64,000 nucleotides of DNA from Acidimicrobiales bacterium (GTDB taxonomy: Bacteria > Actinomycetota > Acidimicrobiia > Acidimicrobiales > MedAcidi-G1). Both the position numbers and the translations under genes were made by a program. The notes under the pieces are model-generated. The model was not told the origin of the DNA. It saw only the letters and a list, made by a program, of their open reading frames with translations, and made no database searches. The stretch spans positions 25,155 to 89,154 of the forward strand of contig JAERSW010000041.1 in the NCBI GenBank assembly GCA_016845305.1, read 5' to 3'. Positions 1 to 8,999 of this stretch are shown in pieces (within the stretch, counting starts at the first letter, position 1; every line of letters starts with the position of its first letter).

Positions 1-75
1 TCCGCGTCCGACGACGCCGGTGGGCGGGCACTGCTCGCCGCGTTCGGTTTCCCGTTCCGGAAGGAAGGGCAGTAG
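1..75 (+). CDS. rplE: 50S ribosomal protein L5, C-terminal end (partial)
   Basis: The first 25 codons in frame 1 read to a TAG stop and end in [10 protein letters not shown], the typical C-terminus of L5, the 5S rRNA-binding protein of the large subunit. Only the tail is present; the gene begins upstream of the window. Its stop overlaps the GTG of rpsN by one base, as expected in the spc operon (L5 then S14). The identification rests on the short FGFPFR signature plus operon position. Confidence 0.85.
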   Translation, partial: SASDDAGGRALLAAFGFPFRKEGQ

Positions 76-260
76 TGGCCAAGAAAGCACTGGTCAACAA
101 GCAGCAGAAGACCCCGAAGTTCAAGGTTCGGGCCTACACCCGCTGTCGCCGTTGCGGCCGGCCGCGTTCGGTGTACCGGGCCTTCAACCTGTGTCGGGTC
201 TGCCTGCGCAACATGGCACACGCCGGGGAGATTCCCGGGCTGACGAAGTCGAGCTGGTGA
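75..260 (+). CDS. rpsN: 30S ribosomal protein S14, zinc-binding type Z
   Basis: A 61-residue protein starting [11 protein letters not shown]. Two CxxC pairs (CRRC and CRVC) form the zinc ribbon that defines the short type Z (C+) S14; the usual length is 61 residues. It binds 16S rRNA in the small-subunit head. The GTG start overlaps the rplE stop by one base, implying coupled translation. No zinc-free rpsN copy is seen in the window. Confidence 0.97.
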   Translation: MAKKALVNKQQKTPKFKVRAYTRCRRCGRPRSVYRAFNLCRVCLRNMAHAGEIPGLTKSSW

Positions 261-272
261 GGAGGATCTGAC

Positions 273-677
273 ATGACCATGACCGATCCCGTCGCCGACA
301 TGCTGACCCGCATCCGCAACGCCAACCAGGCGATGCACGACGGCGTCAAGATGCCCTCGTCGAAGCAGAAGGTGGCCCTGGCCGACGTCCTGAAGGCCGA
401 GGGGTACATCCGCGACTACGACGTGGCCGAATCCACGTCGGGTCCCGGCAAGGTGCTGAGCATCGAGATGAAGTACTCCCCGGAGCGGGAGCGCGTCATC
501 AGCGGCGTGCAGCGGGTGTCCAAGCCCGGCCTGCGCGTGTACAGCGCCTCCAACAGGATCCCCCGCGTGCTGGGAGGCCTCGGCGTCGCCGTGATCTCCA
601 CCAGCCGCGGGCTGATGAGCGACCGCGAGGCTCGCCGCCGGAAGATCGGCGGCGAGGTCCTCTGCTACGTCTGGTAA
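273..677 (+). CDS. rpsH: 30S ribosomal protein S8
   Basis: 134 residues, opening [17 protein letters not shown] and carrying the conserved [14 protein letters not shown] segment near the C-terminus that contacts 16S rRNA helix 21. The ATG at 273 lies 7 nt after a GGAGG Shine-Dalgarno sequence (261-265); a second in-frame ATG at 279 is possible but less well spaced. S8 is a primary assembly protein and, in other bacteria, the translational regulator of the spc operon; no S8-binding leader is visible here. Confidence 0.97.
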   Translation: MTMTDPVADMLTRIRNANQAMHDGVKMPSSKQKVALADVLKAEGYIRDYDVAESTSGPGKVLSIEMKYSPERERVISGVQRVSKPGLRVYSASNRIPRVLGGLGVAVISTSRGLMSDREARRRKIGGEVLCYVW

Positions 678-691
678 GGGGAGGCGACGAC

Positions 692-1231
692 ATGTCCCGC
701 ATCGGGAAGGCCCCCATCCCCGTGCCGTCCGGCGTCGAGGTGACCATCGACGGTCGCCGGGTCGCCGTGAAGGGCCCCAAGGGCGAGCTGGACCTCGAGG
801 TCCCCGGCGAGATCACCGTCCGTCAGGACGGTGGGGAGCTGCTCGTCGAACGCCCCGACGACGAGCGCCAGAACCGTGCCCTGCACGGCCTGGCCCGCTC
901 GCTGGTCAACAACATGGTGGTCGGCGTGTCCGAGGGCTTCTCCAAGGAGCTCCAGATCGTCGGCGTCGGCTACCGCGCCGCGGCGAAGGGCTCCGACGGC
1001 CTCGAGCTGCAGCTCGGCTTCAGCCATCCGGTGAACGTGACGGCCCCCGCCGGCATCACGTTCGACGTGCCGGAGCCGACCCGCATCATCGTCTCGGGCA
1101 CCGACAAGCAGGTCGTCGGCCAGGTGGCCGCCGACATCCGCTCGTACCGCAAGCCGGAGCCCTACAAGGGCAAGGGCGTGCGCTACCTCGGCGAGCACGT
1201 GGCCCGCAAGGCCGGAAAGGCGGCGAAGTGA
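692..1231 (+). CDS. rplF: 50S ribosomal protein L6
   Basis: 179 residues, start [17 protein letters not shown], with the two tandem L6 folds and the C-terminal signature [14 protein letters not shown]6 sits near the sarcin-ricin loop and the GTPase centre. An AGGGGAGG Shine-Dalgarno precedes the ATG. The stop overlaps the GTG of rplR (GTGA), so the two are probably translationally coupled. Confidence 0.97.
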   Translation: MSRIGKAPIPVPSGVEVTIDGRRVAVKGPKGELDLEVPGEITVRQDGGELLVERPDDERQNRALHGLARSLVNNMVVGVSEGFSKELQIVGVGYRAAAKGSDGLELQLGFSHPVNVTAPAGITFDVPEPTRIIVSGTDKQVVGQVAADIRSYRKPEPYKGKGVRYLGEHVARKAGKAAK

Positions 1232-1584
1232 GCACCACGGATCGTTCCAAGGCGCGTCAGCGTCGGCACCGCCGGGTCCGCAAGTCGGTCGTCGGCACCG
1301 AGGCCCGTCCCCGCCTGGCGGTGTTCCGCTCGGCGAAGCACATCTCGGCCCAGGTCATCGACGACGGGGCGGGCCGCACCGTGGCCGCCGCGTCGACCGA
1401 GCAGGCCGGCGTCGCCGACGGCGTGACCGGGGTGGCTGCGGCCACCGAGGTCGGCCGTCTGGTCGCCGAGCGTGCCCGCGAGGCAGGGATCGCCACCGTG
1501 GTCTTCGACCGGGGTGGGTACAAGTACCACGGCAGGGTGGCGGCGCTGGCCGATGCCGCCCGCGACGCCGGACTGGAGTTCTAG
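1228..1584 (+). CDS. rplR: 50S ribosomal protein L18
   Basis: 118 residues, GTG start overlapping the rplF stop by 4 bases. The basic N-terminus ([16 protein letters not shown]) is followed by the L18 core [20 protein letters not shown] and the C-terminal [20 protein letters not shown], the usual 5S rRNA-binding fold. Position between L6 and S5 is canonical. Confidence 0.97.
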   Translation: MSTTDRSKARQRRHRRVRKSVVGTEARPRLAVFRSAKHISAQVIDDGAGRTVAAASTEQAGVADGVTGVAAATEVGRLVAERAREAGIATVVFDRGGYKYHGRVAALADAARDAGLEF

Positions 1585-2180
1585 TGGCACAGCACGATCG
1601 ACAGCAGAGCAACCCCCGCCTGAGCGACGACGCGTCGCTGCGGGAGTCGCGCGTCATCCACATCAACCGCGTGGCCAAGGTGGTCAAGGGCGGTCGCCGG
1701 TTCTCGTTCACCGCCCTGGTGGTGATCGGCGACGGCGCCGGCCGGGTCGGCCTGGGCTACGGCAAGGCCAAGGAGGTCCCGCTGGCCATCCAGAAGGGGA
1801 CCGAGGAGGCCAAGCGCAACCTGTTCAAGGTGCCGCTGGCCGGTTCGACGATCGTCCACCCGGTGATGGGCATCATGGGCGCCGGCCGCGTCCTGCTGCA
1901 GCCCGCCGCTCCCGGTACCGGCGTGATCGCCGGCGGTGCGGCCCGGGCCATCCTCGAGGAGGCTGGCATCCACGACGTGCTGTGCAAGTCGCAGGGTTCC
2001 CCGAACCACATCAACGTGGCCCGGGCGACCATCGCCGGCCTGCAGGCCCTGCGTCGGCCCGACGAGGTGGCCCGCCTGCGCGGCCTCGACCCGGAGGAGT
2101 TCGTGCCGGGCGCCCTGCTCGAGGCCTACCGCCGCACCGAGGCCGGTGTGGGCGTGGGCGCTTCGCGGGACGGTGAGTGA
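1584..2180 (+). CDS. rpsE: 30S ribosomal protein S5
   Basis: 198 residues from a GTG that overlaps the rplR TAG by one base. The double-stranded RNA-binding-like N-domain ([17 protein letters not shown]) and the C-domain with [20 protein letters not shown] are both present. S5 contributes to decoding accuracy and mRNA unwinding. The C-terminal extension after about residue 165 is somewhat longer than in E. coli (166 residues), as is usual in actinobacteria. Confidence 0.97.
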   Translation: MAQHDRQQSNPRLSDDASLRESRVIHINRVAKVVKGGRRFSFTALVVIGDGAGRVGLGYGKAKEVPLAIQKGTEEAKRNLFKVPLAGSTIVHPVMGIMGAGRVLLQPAAPGTGVIAGGAARAILEEAGIHDVLCKSQGSPNHINVARATIAGLQALRRPDEVARLRGLDPEEFVPGALLEAYRRTEAGVGVGASRDGE

Positions 2181-2181
2181 G

Positions 2182-2376
2182 ATGGCGCAGCTCGTCGTCA
2201 CCCAGGTCCGGAGCGCCATCGGCGCCAAGCCCAAGCAGCGCGGCACCCTGCGTGCCCTCGGCCTGGGCCGCATCGGACGCAGCAACACCCTGCCCGACCG
2301 CAGCGAGATCCGGGGCATGATCGCCCGGGTGCCGCACCTGGTCCGGGTCGAGGAACTCGAGAACGGGGAGGCCTGA
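2182..2376 (+). CDS. rpmD: 50S ribosomal protein L30
   Basis: 64 residues, beginning [19 protein letters not shown] and ending [10 protein letters not shown]. The motif [17 protein letters not shown] is the L30 signature. The ATG is one base after the rpsE stop. L30 is small and absent from some bacteria; its presence here completes the normal S5-L30-L15 order. Confidence 0.95.
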   Translation: MAQLVVTQVRSAIGAKPKQRGTLRALGLGRIGRSNTLPDRSEIRGMIARVPHLVRVEELENGEA

Positions 2377-2377
2377 G

Positions 2378-2863
2378 ATGAAGGTCCATGATCTGCAGCC
2401 GGCTCCCGGCTCCCGCAAGCGCGGCAAGCGCGTCGCCCGCGGCATCGGCGGCAAGGGCGGCAAGACCGCCGGCCGCGGCCACAAGGGCCAGCGGGCCCGC
2501 AACACGGTCCGGGTCGGCTTCGAGGGCGGCCAGATGCCGCTGCACATGCGGATCCCGAAGCTCAAGGGCTTCAAGAACCCGTTCCGGGTGGAGTACCAGG
2601 CCGTGAACCTGGACACCCTCCAGGAGTGCGGCCTCGACGACGTGTCGCCCGAGGCCCTGCACGGCCTGGGCCTGGTCGGCAAGAAGTCGCTGGTCAAGGT
2701 GCTGGGACGCGGCGAGCTGTCGCGGGCCGTCACCGTGAAGGCCCACGCCTTCTCGGCGTCGGCCGAGGCGGCCATCACCGCCGCCGGTGGCTCCGTCGAG
2801 AAGCTCCCGCTGCCCTTCGCCGTGCGTCCGCCGGCCAGCGGCAACGCCCTGATGAACCGCTGA
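2378..2863 (+). CDS. rplO: 50S ribosomal protein L15
   Basis: 161 residues, start [19 protein letters not shown]. The glycine-rich, basic N-terminal tail ([20 protein letters not shown]) that penetrates 23S rRNA and the [17 protein letters not shown] signature are both present. The ATG follows the rpmD stop after one base. A 61-base gap with a second Shine-Dalgarno separates it from secY. Confidence 0.97.
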   Translation: MKVHDLQPAPGSRKRGKRVARGIGGKGGKTAGRGHKGQRARNTVRVGFEGGQMPLHMRIPKLKGFKNPFRVEYQAVNLDTLQECGLDDVSPEALHGLGLVGKKSLVKVLGRGELSRAVTVKAHAFSASAEAAITAAGGSVEKLPLPFAVRPPASGNALMNR

Positions 2864-2924
2864 GCGACGGTCTCCGACCCCGCCACACACCCTCCGAACC
2901 ACCAGAGAGCCGACAGGAGTCCAC

Positions 2925-4247
2925 GTGCTGTCCAGCATGCTGAACATGTTCCGGGTGGCCGATCTGCGCAAGCGGATCGTCTTCACCCTCCTCATGATCC
3001 TGCTGTACCGGGTCGGCGCGTTCATGCCCGCCCCGGGCATCGACGTGGAGCAGGTCCAGTTGCTGCGCGACCGGGCCGACCAGGGCGGCGTGCTGGCCTT
3101 CCTGCAGCTGTTCTCCGGTGGCTCGCTGACCAGCTTCGCCGTGTTCGCCCTCGGCGTGATGCCCTACATCACGGCGTCGATCATCATGCAGGTGCTCGGC
3201 GTGGTGGTGCCCCGCATCGAGCAGTGGCAGCAGCAGGGCGCGGTGGGCCAGCGCAAGATCACCCAGTGGACCCGCTACCTGACGGTGGGCATCGCCGTCA
3301 TCCAGTCCACGAGCTTCGCCTTCCTGTTCAACGACCAGGGCAACTCGATCTCCGGGTCGACGGGCGCCAACCTGCTGCCCGACTTCCACATCGGCACGGT
3401 CAGCGTGGTGGTGCTCACCCTCACCGCCGGCACGGCGCTGCTCATGTGGATGGGCGAGCTGATCACCCAGAAGGGGATCGGCAACGGCATGTCGCTGCTC
3501 ATCATGATCTCCATCGTGAGCGGCTTCCCGGCCCAGGGGTCGCTGATCCACGCCGAGAACGGCGCCGTGGCCTCGGTCGTGGTGCTGGCCGTCCTGATGC
3601 TGATGGTGGCGGCCATCGTGTTCGTGGAGCAGGGCCAGCGGCGCATCCCGGTCCAGTTCGCCAAGCGGGTGGTGGGGCGTCGCATGTACGGCGGCCAGAA
3701 CACCTACATCCCGCTGAAGGTCAACCAGTCGGGCGTGATCCCGATCATCTTCGCCTCGTCGGTCCTGTACCTGCCGGTGCTGGTCGCCGCCGCCCTGCCG
3801 TGGGACGGCCTGCGGGGCTGGATCGACGACAACCTGGCCCAGCCCGACAACGTCTTCTACTTCGTGATCACCGGGCTGCTGATCGTGGGCTTCGCCTACT
3901 TCTACACGGCCATCACCTTCGATCCGGTGAAGCAGGCCGACACCATCCGCAAGCAGGGCGGCTTCGTGCCCGGCATCCGGCCCGGCCACCAGACCGAGCG
4001 CTACCTGGCCCGGATCCTGTCCCGCATCACCCTGCCCGGCGCGCTGTTCATCGCCGCCGTGGCCCTGCTCCCGTCGATCCTCATCAACATCTTCCTCGAC
4101 ACCAGTGCCGGGGTGGGTGGTGGCGGTGCGGCCGGCTTCGGCTTCATCGGCATCTCGATCCTGATCGCCGCCGGCGTGTCGCTGGAGACCATGAAGCAGG
4201 TCGACTCGCAGCTGACCATGCGCAACTACGAGGGCTTCCTCAAGTAG
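2925..4247 (+). CDS. secY: Preprotein translocase subunit SecY
   Basis: 440 residues with about ten hydrophobic membrane segments, the usual SecY topology and length. Family signatures include FTLLMILLYRVGAFMPAPGID in segment 1, SLTSFAVFALGVMPYITASI in the plug/second segment and FAYFYTAITFDP. It forms the protein-conducting channel of the inner membrane with SecE and SecG. The GTG start at 2925 gives MLSSMLNMFRVADLRKRI, as in actinobacterial homologues. Placed after L15 and before adk, the normal spc order. Confidence 0.97.
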   Translation: MLSSMLNMFRVADLRKRIVFTLLMILLYRVGAFMPAPGIDVEQVQLLRDRADQGGVLAFLQLFSGGSLTSFAVFALGVMPYITASIIMQVLGVVVPRIEQWQQQGAVGQRKITQWTRYLTVGIAVIQSTSFAFLFNDQGNSISGSTGANLLPDFHIGTVSVVVLTLTAGTALLMWMGELITQKGIGNGMSLLIMISIVSGFPAQGSLIHAENGAVASVVVLAVLMLMVAAIVFVEQGQRRIPVQFAKRVVGRRMYGGQNTYIPLKVNQSGVIPIIFASSVLYLPVLVAAALPWDGLRGWIDDNLAQPDNVFYFVITGLLIVGFAYFYTAITFDPVKQADTIRKQGGFVPGIRPGHQTERYLARILSRITLPGALFIAAVALLPSILINIFLDTSAGVGGGGAAGFGFIGISILIAAGVSLETMKQVDSQLTMRNYEGFLK

Positions 4248-4249
4248 TC

Positions 4250-4834
4250 GTGGCCGTCCGTCTCGTCATCCTCGGCCGGCAGGGTTCCGGCAAGGGCACC
4301 CAGGCCGCCCGCCTGGTCGATGCCTATGGCCCGGTGCACGTGTCGACCGGCGACATGCTGCGGGCCGCCATGGCCGCCGGCACCGAGCTGGGACGCCAGG
4401 CCCGGGCCCTCGTCGACGCCGGCGAGCTGGTGGGCGACGACGTGGTCAACGGCATCGTGGCCGAGCGCCTGGCCGAGGCCGACGTGGTCGAGCGGGGCTT
4501 TCTGCTCGACGGCTACCCCCGGACCCCCGACCAGGCGGCCGCCCTGGAGGGCTTCCTCGCCGAGGCCGGCACCCCGCTGGACGGCGCCCTGAACCTGGAC
4601 GTGCCCGTCGACGAGGTCACGGCCCGCATGATGGCCCGGGGTCGCGCCGATGACACCGAGGAGGGCATCCGCCGCCGCCTCGACCTGTACGAGTCGGAGA
4701 CCGCGCCGCTGCTGGCCTGGTTCGACGACCGCGGCCTGCTCGACGTGGTCGACGGCCTGGGCGACGAGGAGTCGGTGTTCGCCCGCCTGACCGATGCCGT
4801 GGACGGTCGCCTGAGCGTCGGAGACGCCTCATGA
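4250..4834 (+). CDS. adk: Adenylate kinase, short (LID-less) form
   Basis: 194 residues from a GTG two bases after the secY stop; the protein begins [20 protein letters not shown] with the P-loop GRQGSGKG. The AMP-binding part ([23 protein letters not shown]) is present. After [21 protein letters not shown] the large LID domain is replaced by a short loop, as in the mycobacterial enzyme of about 180 residues. It interconverts ATP + AMP and 2 ADP. The usual downstream neighbour map is missing. Confidence 0.96.
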   Translation: MAVRLVILGRQGSGKGTQAARLVDAYGPVHVSTGDMLRAAMAAGTELGRQARALVDAGELVGDDVVNGIVAERLAEADVVERGFLLDGYPRTPDQAAALEGFLAEAGTPLDGALNLDVPVDEVTARMMARGRADDTEEGIRRRLDLYESETAPLLAWFDDRGLLDVVDGLGDEESVFARLTDAVDGRLSVGDAS

Positions 4835-4854
4835 CCTGCGGTTCTGTCCGTCAC

Positions 4855-4871
4855 ACCCCCGCCGCGGGGGT
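4855..4871 (+). terminator. GC hairpin after adk, possible terminator
   Basis: ACCCCCG (4855-4861), loop CCG, CGGGGGT (4865-4871): a perfect 7-bp stem 20 bases after the adk stop. There is no T-run, so intrinsic termination is only inferred. It would separate the spc operon from the infA-led operon and abuts the candidate -35 of the next promoter. Confidence 0.45.
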
Positions 4872-4899
4872 TGGCCCGTCGGAGGGCCTCCGGTAGCCT
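4871..4899 (+). promoter_or_regulatory. Candidate promoter of the infA-rpmJ-rpsM-rpsK-rpsD-rpoA-rplQ operon
   Basis: TTGGCC (4871-4876) and TAGCCT (4894-4899) are separated by 17 nt, matching the actinobacterial TTGnnn/TAnnnT pattern. It would give an untranslated leader of about 125 nt before infA. The nearly 200-base gap after adk supports a new transcription unit here. Confidence 0.5.
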
Positions 4900-5030
4900 C
4901 GTCTACTGGCCTGTGCCGGGTGTGCGCCCTTGGGAGCAGCCCCCGGATCCGGGCCAGGTGGCGACGTCCGACCGGTCCAGCCGATCACCCGTCCACCGAA
5001 CCAGTCCGACATTCGACCAGGAGCACCACA

Positions 5031-5255
5031 CTGCCGAAGCCCAAGGAAGACGCGATCGTGATGGAGGGAACGGTGGTCGAGCCGTTGCCCAACGCCATGT
5101 TCCGCGTCGAGTTGGAGAACGGCCATAACGTGCTGGCCCACATCTCCGGGAAGATGCGGATGCACTACATCCGGATCCTCCCCGGCGACAAGGTCCAGGT
5201 GGAGCTCACCCCGTACGACCTCCAACGAGGTCGGATCACCTACCGCTACAAGTAG
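5031..5255 (+). CDS. infA: Translation initiation factor IF-1 (apparent CTG start)
   Basis: 74 residues of the S1/OB fold: [20 protein letters not shown], then [20 protein letters not shown] and [18 protein letters not shown], ending [10 protein letters not shown]-1 binds the ribosomal A site during initiation. The family's N-terminus (M-PKPKED) aligns exactly with a CTG codon at 5031, which lies 7 nt after AGGAG (5019-5023); no ATG, GTG or TTG occurs there. Alternatives are the in-frame GTG 5058 or ATG 5061, which would delete the first 9-10 conserved residues. The CTG start is inferred from family alignment and the Shine-Dalgarno spacing. Confidence 0.93.
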   Translation: MPKPKEDAIVMEGTVVEPLPNAMFRVELENGHNVLAHISGKMRMHYIRILPGDKVQVELTPYDLQRGRITYRYK

Positions 5256-5276
5256 CGGGTCGAGCGAGAGAAGAAC

Positions 5277-5390
5277 ATGAAGGTCCGAGCGAGCGTCAAG
5301 CGCATCTGTGAGAAGTGCCGGGTCATCCGGCGCCACGGACGCGTGCAGGTCATCTGCAGCAACCCCCGCCACAAGCAGCGTCAGGGCTAG
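5277..5390 (+). CDS. rpmJ: 50S ribosomal protein L36, zinc-binding form
   Basis: A 37-residue protein, [19 protein letters not shown] to the end PRHKQRQG, the typical L36 length. C11, C14, C27 and H33 give the Cys3-His zinc site of the C+ form. It follows infA by 21 bases with a GAGAAG Shine-Dalgarno and precedes rpsM, which is the standard order. Confidence 0.95.
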   Translation: MKVRASVKRICEKCRVIRRHGRVQVICSNPRHKQRQG

Positions 5391-5402
5391 AGGAAGACAC
5401 CC

Positions 5403-5780
5403 ATGGCACGAATCTCCGGCGTCGACATCCCCCGCGAGAAGCGGGTGCAGATCTCGTTGACGTACATCCACGGCATCGGCCGCACGTCGGCCCTCCACAT
5501 CTGCGAGGCCACCGGGGTCGATCCGACCGCCCGGGTCCGCGACCTCACCGACGACGAGGTCACGGCCATCCGTGCCTTCGTCGACCAGCAGTTCAAGGTG
5601 GAGGGCGACCTCCGCCGCGAGGTGTCGCAGAACATCAAGCGCAAGATGGACATCGGCTGCTACCAGGGCCTCCGCCACCGTCGTGGCCTCCCGGTCCGCG
5701 GCCAGCGCACCCACACCAACGCCCGCACCCGCAAGGGCCCGCGCAAGACGGTCGCGAACAAGAAGCAGGTCACGAAGTAA
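5403..5780 (+). CDS. rpsM: 30S ribosomal protein S13
   Basis: 125 residues, start [21 protein letters not shown]. The helix-hairpin-helix [19 protein letters not shown] and the C-terminal [20 protein letters not shown] extension, which contacts the P-site tRNA, are intact. The stop overlaps the rpsK ATG by one base. Confidence 0.97.
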   Translation: MARISGVDIPREKRVQISLTYIHGIGRTSALHICEATGVDPTARVRDLTDDEVTAIRAFVDQQFKVEGDLRREVSQNIKRKMDIGCYQGLRHRRGLPVRGQRTHTNARTRKGPRKTVANKKQVTK

Positions 5781-6178
5781 TGGCGAAGCCGGCAGCCGGG
5801 GGTCGACGCCCCCGCAAGAAGGAGCGCAAGAACGTCCCGCACGGCGTGGCGCACATCAAGAGCTCGTTCAACAACACGATCATCACCATCACCGACCAGG
5901 GTGGGAACACCCTGGCGTGGGCCTCGGCCGGCAACGTCGGCTTCAAGGGCTCCCGCAAGTCCACCCCGTTTGCCGCCCAGATGGCCGCCGAGCAGTGCGC
6001 CCGCCGGGCCATGGAGCACGGCGTGCGCAAGGTCGACGTGGTGGTCCGCGGTCCGGGCTCCGGCCGGGAGACCGCCATCCGCACCATCCAGAACACCGGC
6101 ATCGAGGTGACGGGCATCAAGGACGTCACCCCGATTCCCCACAACGGCTGCCGGCCGCCCAAGCGACGGAGGGTCTGA
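5780..6178 (+). CDS. rpsK: 30S ribosomal protein S11
   Basis: 132 residues beginning [20 protein letters not shown], with the S11 core [19 protein letters not shown] and the C-terminal [19 protein letters not shown]11 lies on the platform near the mRNA exit. The ATG shares one base with the rpsM TAA. The N-terminal basic tail is slightly longer than in E. coli. Confidence 0.97.
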   Translation: MAKPAAGGRRPRKKERKNVPHGVAHIKSSFNNTIITITDQGGNTLAWASAGNVGFKGSRKSTPFAAQMAAEQCARRAMEHGVRKVDVVVRGPGSGRETAIRTIQNTGIEVTGIKDVTPIPHNGCRPPKRRRV

Positions 6179-6181
6179 CAG

Positions 6182-6799
6182 ATGTCCCGTTACACCGGCC
6201 CCCGGGCCCGCGTCTCACGGCGCCTGGGCACCAACATCTTCGGCACCAAGGGCGAGATCGTGGCGCTGGACAAGCGCCCGTACCCGCCCGGTGAGCACGG
6301 TCGGACCCGGCGCCGGGGCAACCCGTCCGAGTACCTGCTGCAGCTCCAGGAGAAGCAGAAGGCCCGCCTGTCGTACGGCCTGACCGAGAAGCAGTTCCGT
6401 CGGATCTACGACGAGGCCAACCGCCGCCAGGGCGTGACCGGCGAGAACATGCTCCAGTACCTGGAGCTGCGCCTCGACAACGTCGTGTACCGGGCCGGCA
6501 TGGCCGCCACCCGGCCGCAGGCCCGCCAGCTGGTCAACCACGGCCACGTGGACGTGAACGGCTCCCGGGTCGACATCCCGAGCTACCGCTGCCGCAAGGG
6601 CGATGTGGTCACCCTGCGCGACAAGGCCCGCAAGATGGTCGTCGTCCAGTGGAACATCGACGTGCTGGACCGCCAGGCCCCGGCCTGGATGGACATCGCC
6701 GACGGCGGCCACGAGGCCACTGTGCGCGAGGTCCCGATCCGCGAGCAGATCGACGTCCCGGTCCGCGAGCAGCTGATCGTCGAGCTCTACTCCAAGTAG
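6182..6799 (+). CDS. rpsD: 30S ribosomal protein S4
   Basis: 205 residues, start MSRYTGPRARVSRRLGTN. The C-terminal S4 RNA-binding domain (LELRLDNVVYRAGMAATRPQ and QLVNHGHVDVNGSRVDIPSY) is clear. The N-terminal zinc-finger cysteines of some S4 proteins are absent, so this is the zinc-free form. S4 nucleates 30S assembly. It is the last ribosomal gene before rpoA. Confidence 0.97.
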   Translation: MSRYTGPRARVSRRLGTNIFGTKGEIVALDKRPYPPGEHGRTRRRGNPSEYLLQLQEKQKARLSYGLTEKQFRRIYDEANRRQGVTGENMLQYLELRLDNVVYRAGMAATRPQARQLVNHGHVDVNGSRVDIPSYRCRKGDVVTLRDKARKMVVVQWNIDVLDRQAPAWMDIADGGHEATVREVPIREQIDVPVREQLIVELYSK

Positions 6800-6873
6800 C
6801 CCCACCCCGGGGCGGTGCCACGGGCGCCGCCTCCACCCCCGTACTCCCCCCGAACACGCGAGAAGGACATCCC

Positions 6874-7812
6874 ATGCTGGTCATTCAGCGACCGACCGTG
6901 AACCCGGTGGCCGACGCCGACGGCAACCGGCAGCAGTTCTCCATCGAGCCCCTGGAGCCCGGCTTCGGCCACACCCTGGGCAACTCCCTGCGGCGCACCC
7001 TGCTGTCGTCCATCCCGGGCGCGGCCATCACGCAGGTCAAGTTCGACGACGCCCTGCACGAGTTCGGCACCATCGACGGCGTCCGCGAGGACGTCACCGA
7101 CATCGTGCTGGCCCTCAAGGACGTGGAGCTGCGCTGCCACAGCGACGAGCCGGTCACCCTGCGCATCGACGTGACCGGCGAGGCCGAGGTGACGGCCGCC
7201 GCCCTGGAGACCAACGAGCAGGTCGAGGTCCTGAACCCGGGCCTGCACCTGGCCTGGGTGGAGGCCAAGGGCCGTCTGGCCCTGGAGCTGACCGTCGAGG
7301 TCGGCCGCGGCTACCTCGGTTCGGACCGCAGCGCGGGCGACGCGGTGATCGGCGTGATCCCGGTCGACGCCCTGTTCTCGCCGGTGCGCCGGGTCTCCCT
7401 CGAGGTGTCCCCGGTGTCGATCGGCCAGGCCCGCGACATGGACCGCCTGGTGCTGGACGTCACCACCGACGGTTCGATCACCCCGGCGGCGGCCATGGCT
7501 TCGGCCGGCGCCACGCTGACCACGCTGTTCCAGCTGGTGGAGGGCATGAGCACCGAGGCCCGCGGCCTCGAGCTGGGCGAGCAGGAGGAGTTGGGGACCG
7601 GGTCCCCGGACATGGACCTGCTCATCGAGGACCTCGACCTGTCGGAGCGTCCCCGCAACTGCCTGAAGCGCGCCCAGGTCGACACCGTGGCCCAGCTGCT
7701 GGACAAGACGGAGGACGACCTGCTGGCCGTCACCAACTTCGGCCAGAAGTCGCTGGACGAGGTCATCGAGAAGCTCGACGAGCGCGGTCTGGCGCTCAAG
7801 GTGAGGGGCTGA
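6874..7812 (+). CDS. rpoA: DNA-directed RNA polymerase alpha subunit
   Basis: 312 residues. The N-terminal assembly domain has [20 protein letters not shown]; the C-terminal domain has [20 protein letters not shown] and the DNA-binding helix-hairpin-helix [14 protein letters not shown]. The ATG at 6874 gives the canonical MLVIQRPTV start with GAAGGA upstream; the 74-base gap after rpsD has no other ORF. RpoA dimerises to nucleate the RNA polymerase core and binds UP elements and activators. Confidence 0.97.
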   Translation: MLVIQRPTVNPVADADGNRQQFSIEPLEPGFGHTLGNSLRRTLLSSIPGAAITQVKFDDALHEFGTIDGVREDVTDIVLALKDVELRCHSDEPVTLRIDVTGEAEVTAAALETNEQVEVLNPGLHLAWVEAKGRLALELTVEVGRGYLGSDRSAGDAVIGVIPVDALFSPVRRVSLEVSPVSIGQARDMDRLVLDVTTDGSITPAAAMASAGATLTTLFQLVEGMSTEARGLELGEQEELGTGSPDMDLLIEDLDLSERPRNCLKRAQVDTVAQLLDKTEDDLLAVTNFGQKSLDEVIEKLDERGLALKVRG

Positions 7813-7816
7813 GACC

Positions 7817-8170
7817 ATGCCCGCCACCCCGAGGAAGGGGCGTCGCTTCGGCGGCAGCTCCGCCCACCAGAAGTCGATGATGGCCAACCTGGTCGCGTCG
7901 CTGATCGCCGCCGAGGCCATCACGACCACCGAGGCCAAGGCCAAGGCCATGCGGCCCATCGCCGAGAAGATGATCACCAAGGCGCGCAAGGGCGGCGTCC
8001 ACAACCACCGCCAGGTGGTCTCGTTCCTCCGGGACCGGGAGATGGCGTCGAAGCTGTTCGACGAGATCGGGCCGCGCTACGCCGACCGTCCGGGTGGCTA
8101 CACCCGGATCCTGAAGGTCGGCCCCCGCCACGGGGACAACGCCCCGATGGCGCGCATCGAGCTGGTCTGA
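7817..8170 (+). CDS. rplQ: 50S ribosomal protein L17
   Basis: 117 residues, [19 protein letters not shown], then the L17 core [22 protein letters not shown] and the C-terminal [20 protein letters not shown]. The ATG follows the rpoA stop after 4 bases, the standard last gene of the alpha operon. Confidence 0.97.
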   Translation: MPATPRKGRRFGGSSAHQKSMMANLVASLIAAEAITTTEAKAKAMRPIAEKMITKARKGGVHNHRQVVSFLRDREMASKLFDEIGPRYADRPGGYTRILKVGPRHGDNAPMARIELV

Positions 8171-8201
8171 CCCGGCTCTCCCGGCGTCGACTGGCCCTCC
8201 C

Positions 8202-8981
8202 GTGCGGGTCCGGGGCGATGTCGCCTACGACGGGGCCCCGTTCCACGGGTTCGCCGTCAACGAAGGCGTCCCCACCGTCGCCGGCCTGCTGAACGGGGCG
8301 CTGTCCCGCGTCCTGCGGTCCGACGTCGCCGTCACGTGTGCCGGTCGGACCGACCGCGGCGTGCACGCCGTCGGCCAGGTGGTCAGCTTCGACCTGCCGG
8401 ACGACGTCGACCTCTCCCGCGGCCTGGAGTCGGTCCGGCACGCCGTGAACCGCCAGGTCGGCCCGTCGGTGGTCGTGACCGGCCTGTCGGTGGTCGACGA
8501 CGGGTTCGACGCCCGCTTCAGCGCCACGGGCCGCACCTACCGCTACCGGATCCTCGACCGGCCCGACGGCGACCCGTTCACCGCCACCCGAGCCTGGCAC
8601 GTGCCCGAGGCCCTCGACGTGGCCGCCATGGAGGCCGCCGCCTCGTTGCTGGTCGGACAGCACGACTTCTCGTCGTTCTGTCGGCGGCCGTTGCCCCGGC
8701 CTGACGGGACGGAGGCCAGCCTGGTGCGGAGGGTCACCGGCGCCTCGTTCCGGCGTGTCGCCGACGGACTGTCAGGCGTCGAGCTGCTGGAGTTCGAGGT
8801 GTCGGCGTCGGCCTTCTGCCACCAGATGGTGCGGTCCATCGTCGGCACGCTGGTCGCCGTCGGTCGGGGTCGCATGGAGGCCTCGTCGATGCCCGACGTG
8901 CTGGCCGCCCGGGACCGCCATGCCGCCGGCGAACCCGCCCCGTCCCACGGCCTCACCTTCTGGTCCGTCGACTACCCCTGA
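8202..8981 (+). CDS. truA: tRNA pseudouridine(38-40) synthase TruA
   Basis: 259 residues. It converts uridines 38-40 of the tRNA anticodon arm to pseudouridine. The catalytic Asp is D51 in CAGRTDRGVHAVGQVVSF; substrate motifs FSATGRTYRYRI and FCHQMVRSIVGTL follow. The GTG at 8202 gives MRVRGDVAYDGAPFHGFA, matching the family start. It directly follows rplQ (31 bases), as in many actinobacteria, where rplM would be next; here an inverted ATPase gene intervenes. Confidence 0.95.
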   Translation: MRVRGDVAYDGAPFHGFAVNEGVPTVAGLLNGALSRVLRSDVAVTCAGRTDRGVHAVGQVVSFDLPDDVDLSRGLESVRHAVNRQVGPSVVVTGLSVVDDGFDARFSATGRTYRYRILDRPDGDPFTATRAWHVPEALDVAAMEAAASLLVGQHDFSSFCRRPLPRPDGTEASLVRRVTGASFRRVADGLSGVELLEFEVSASAFCHQMVRSIVGTLVAVGRGRMEASSMPDVLAARDRHAAGEPAPSHGLTFWSVDYP

Positions 8982-8999
8982 GCGCCGCTCGGTCGGGTC

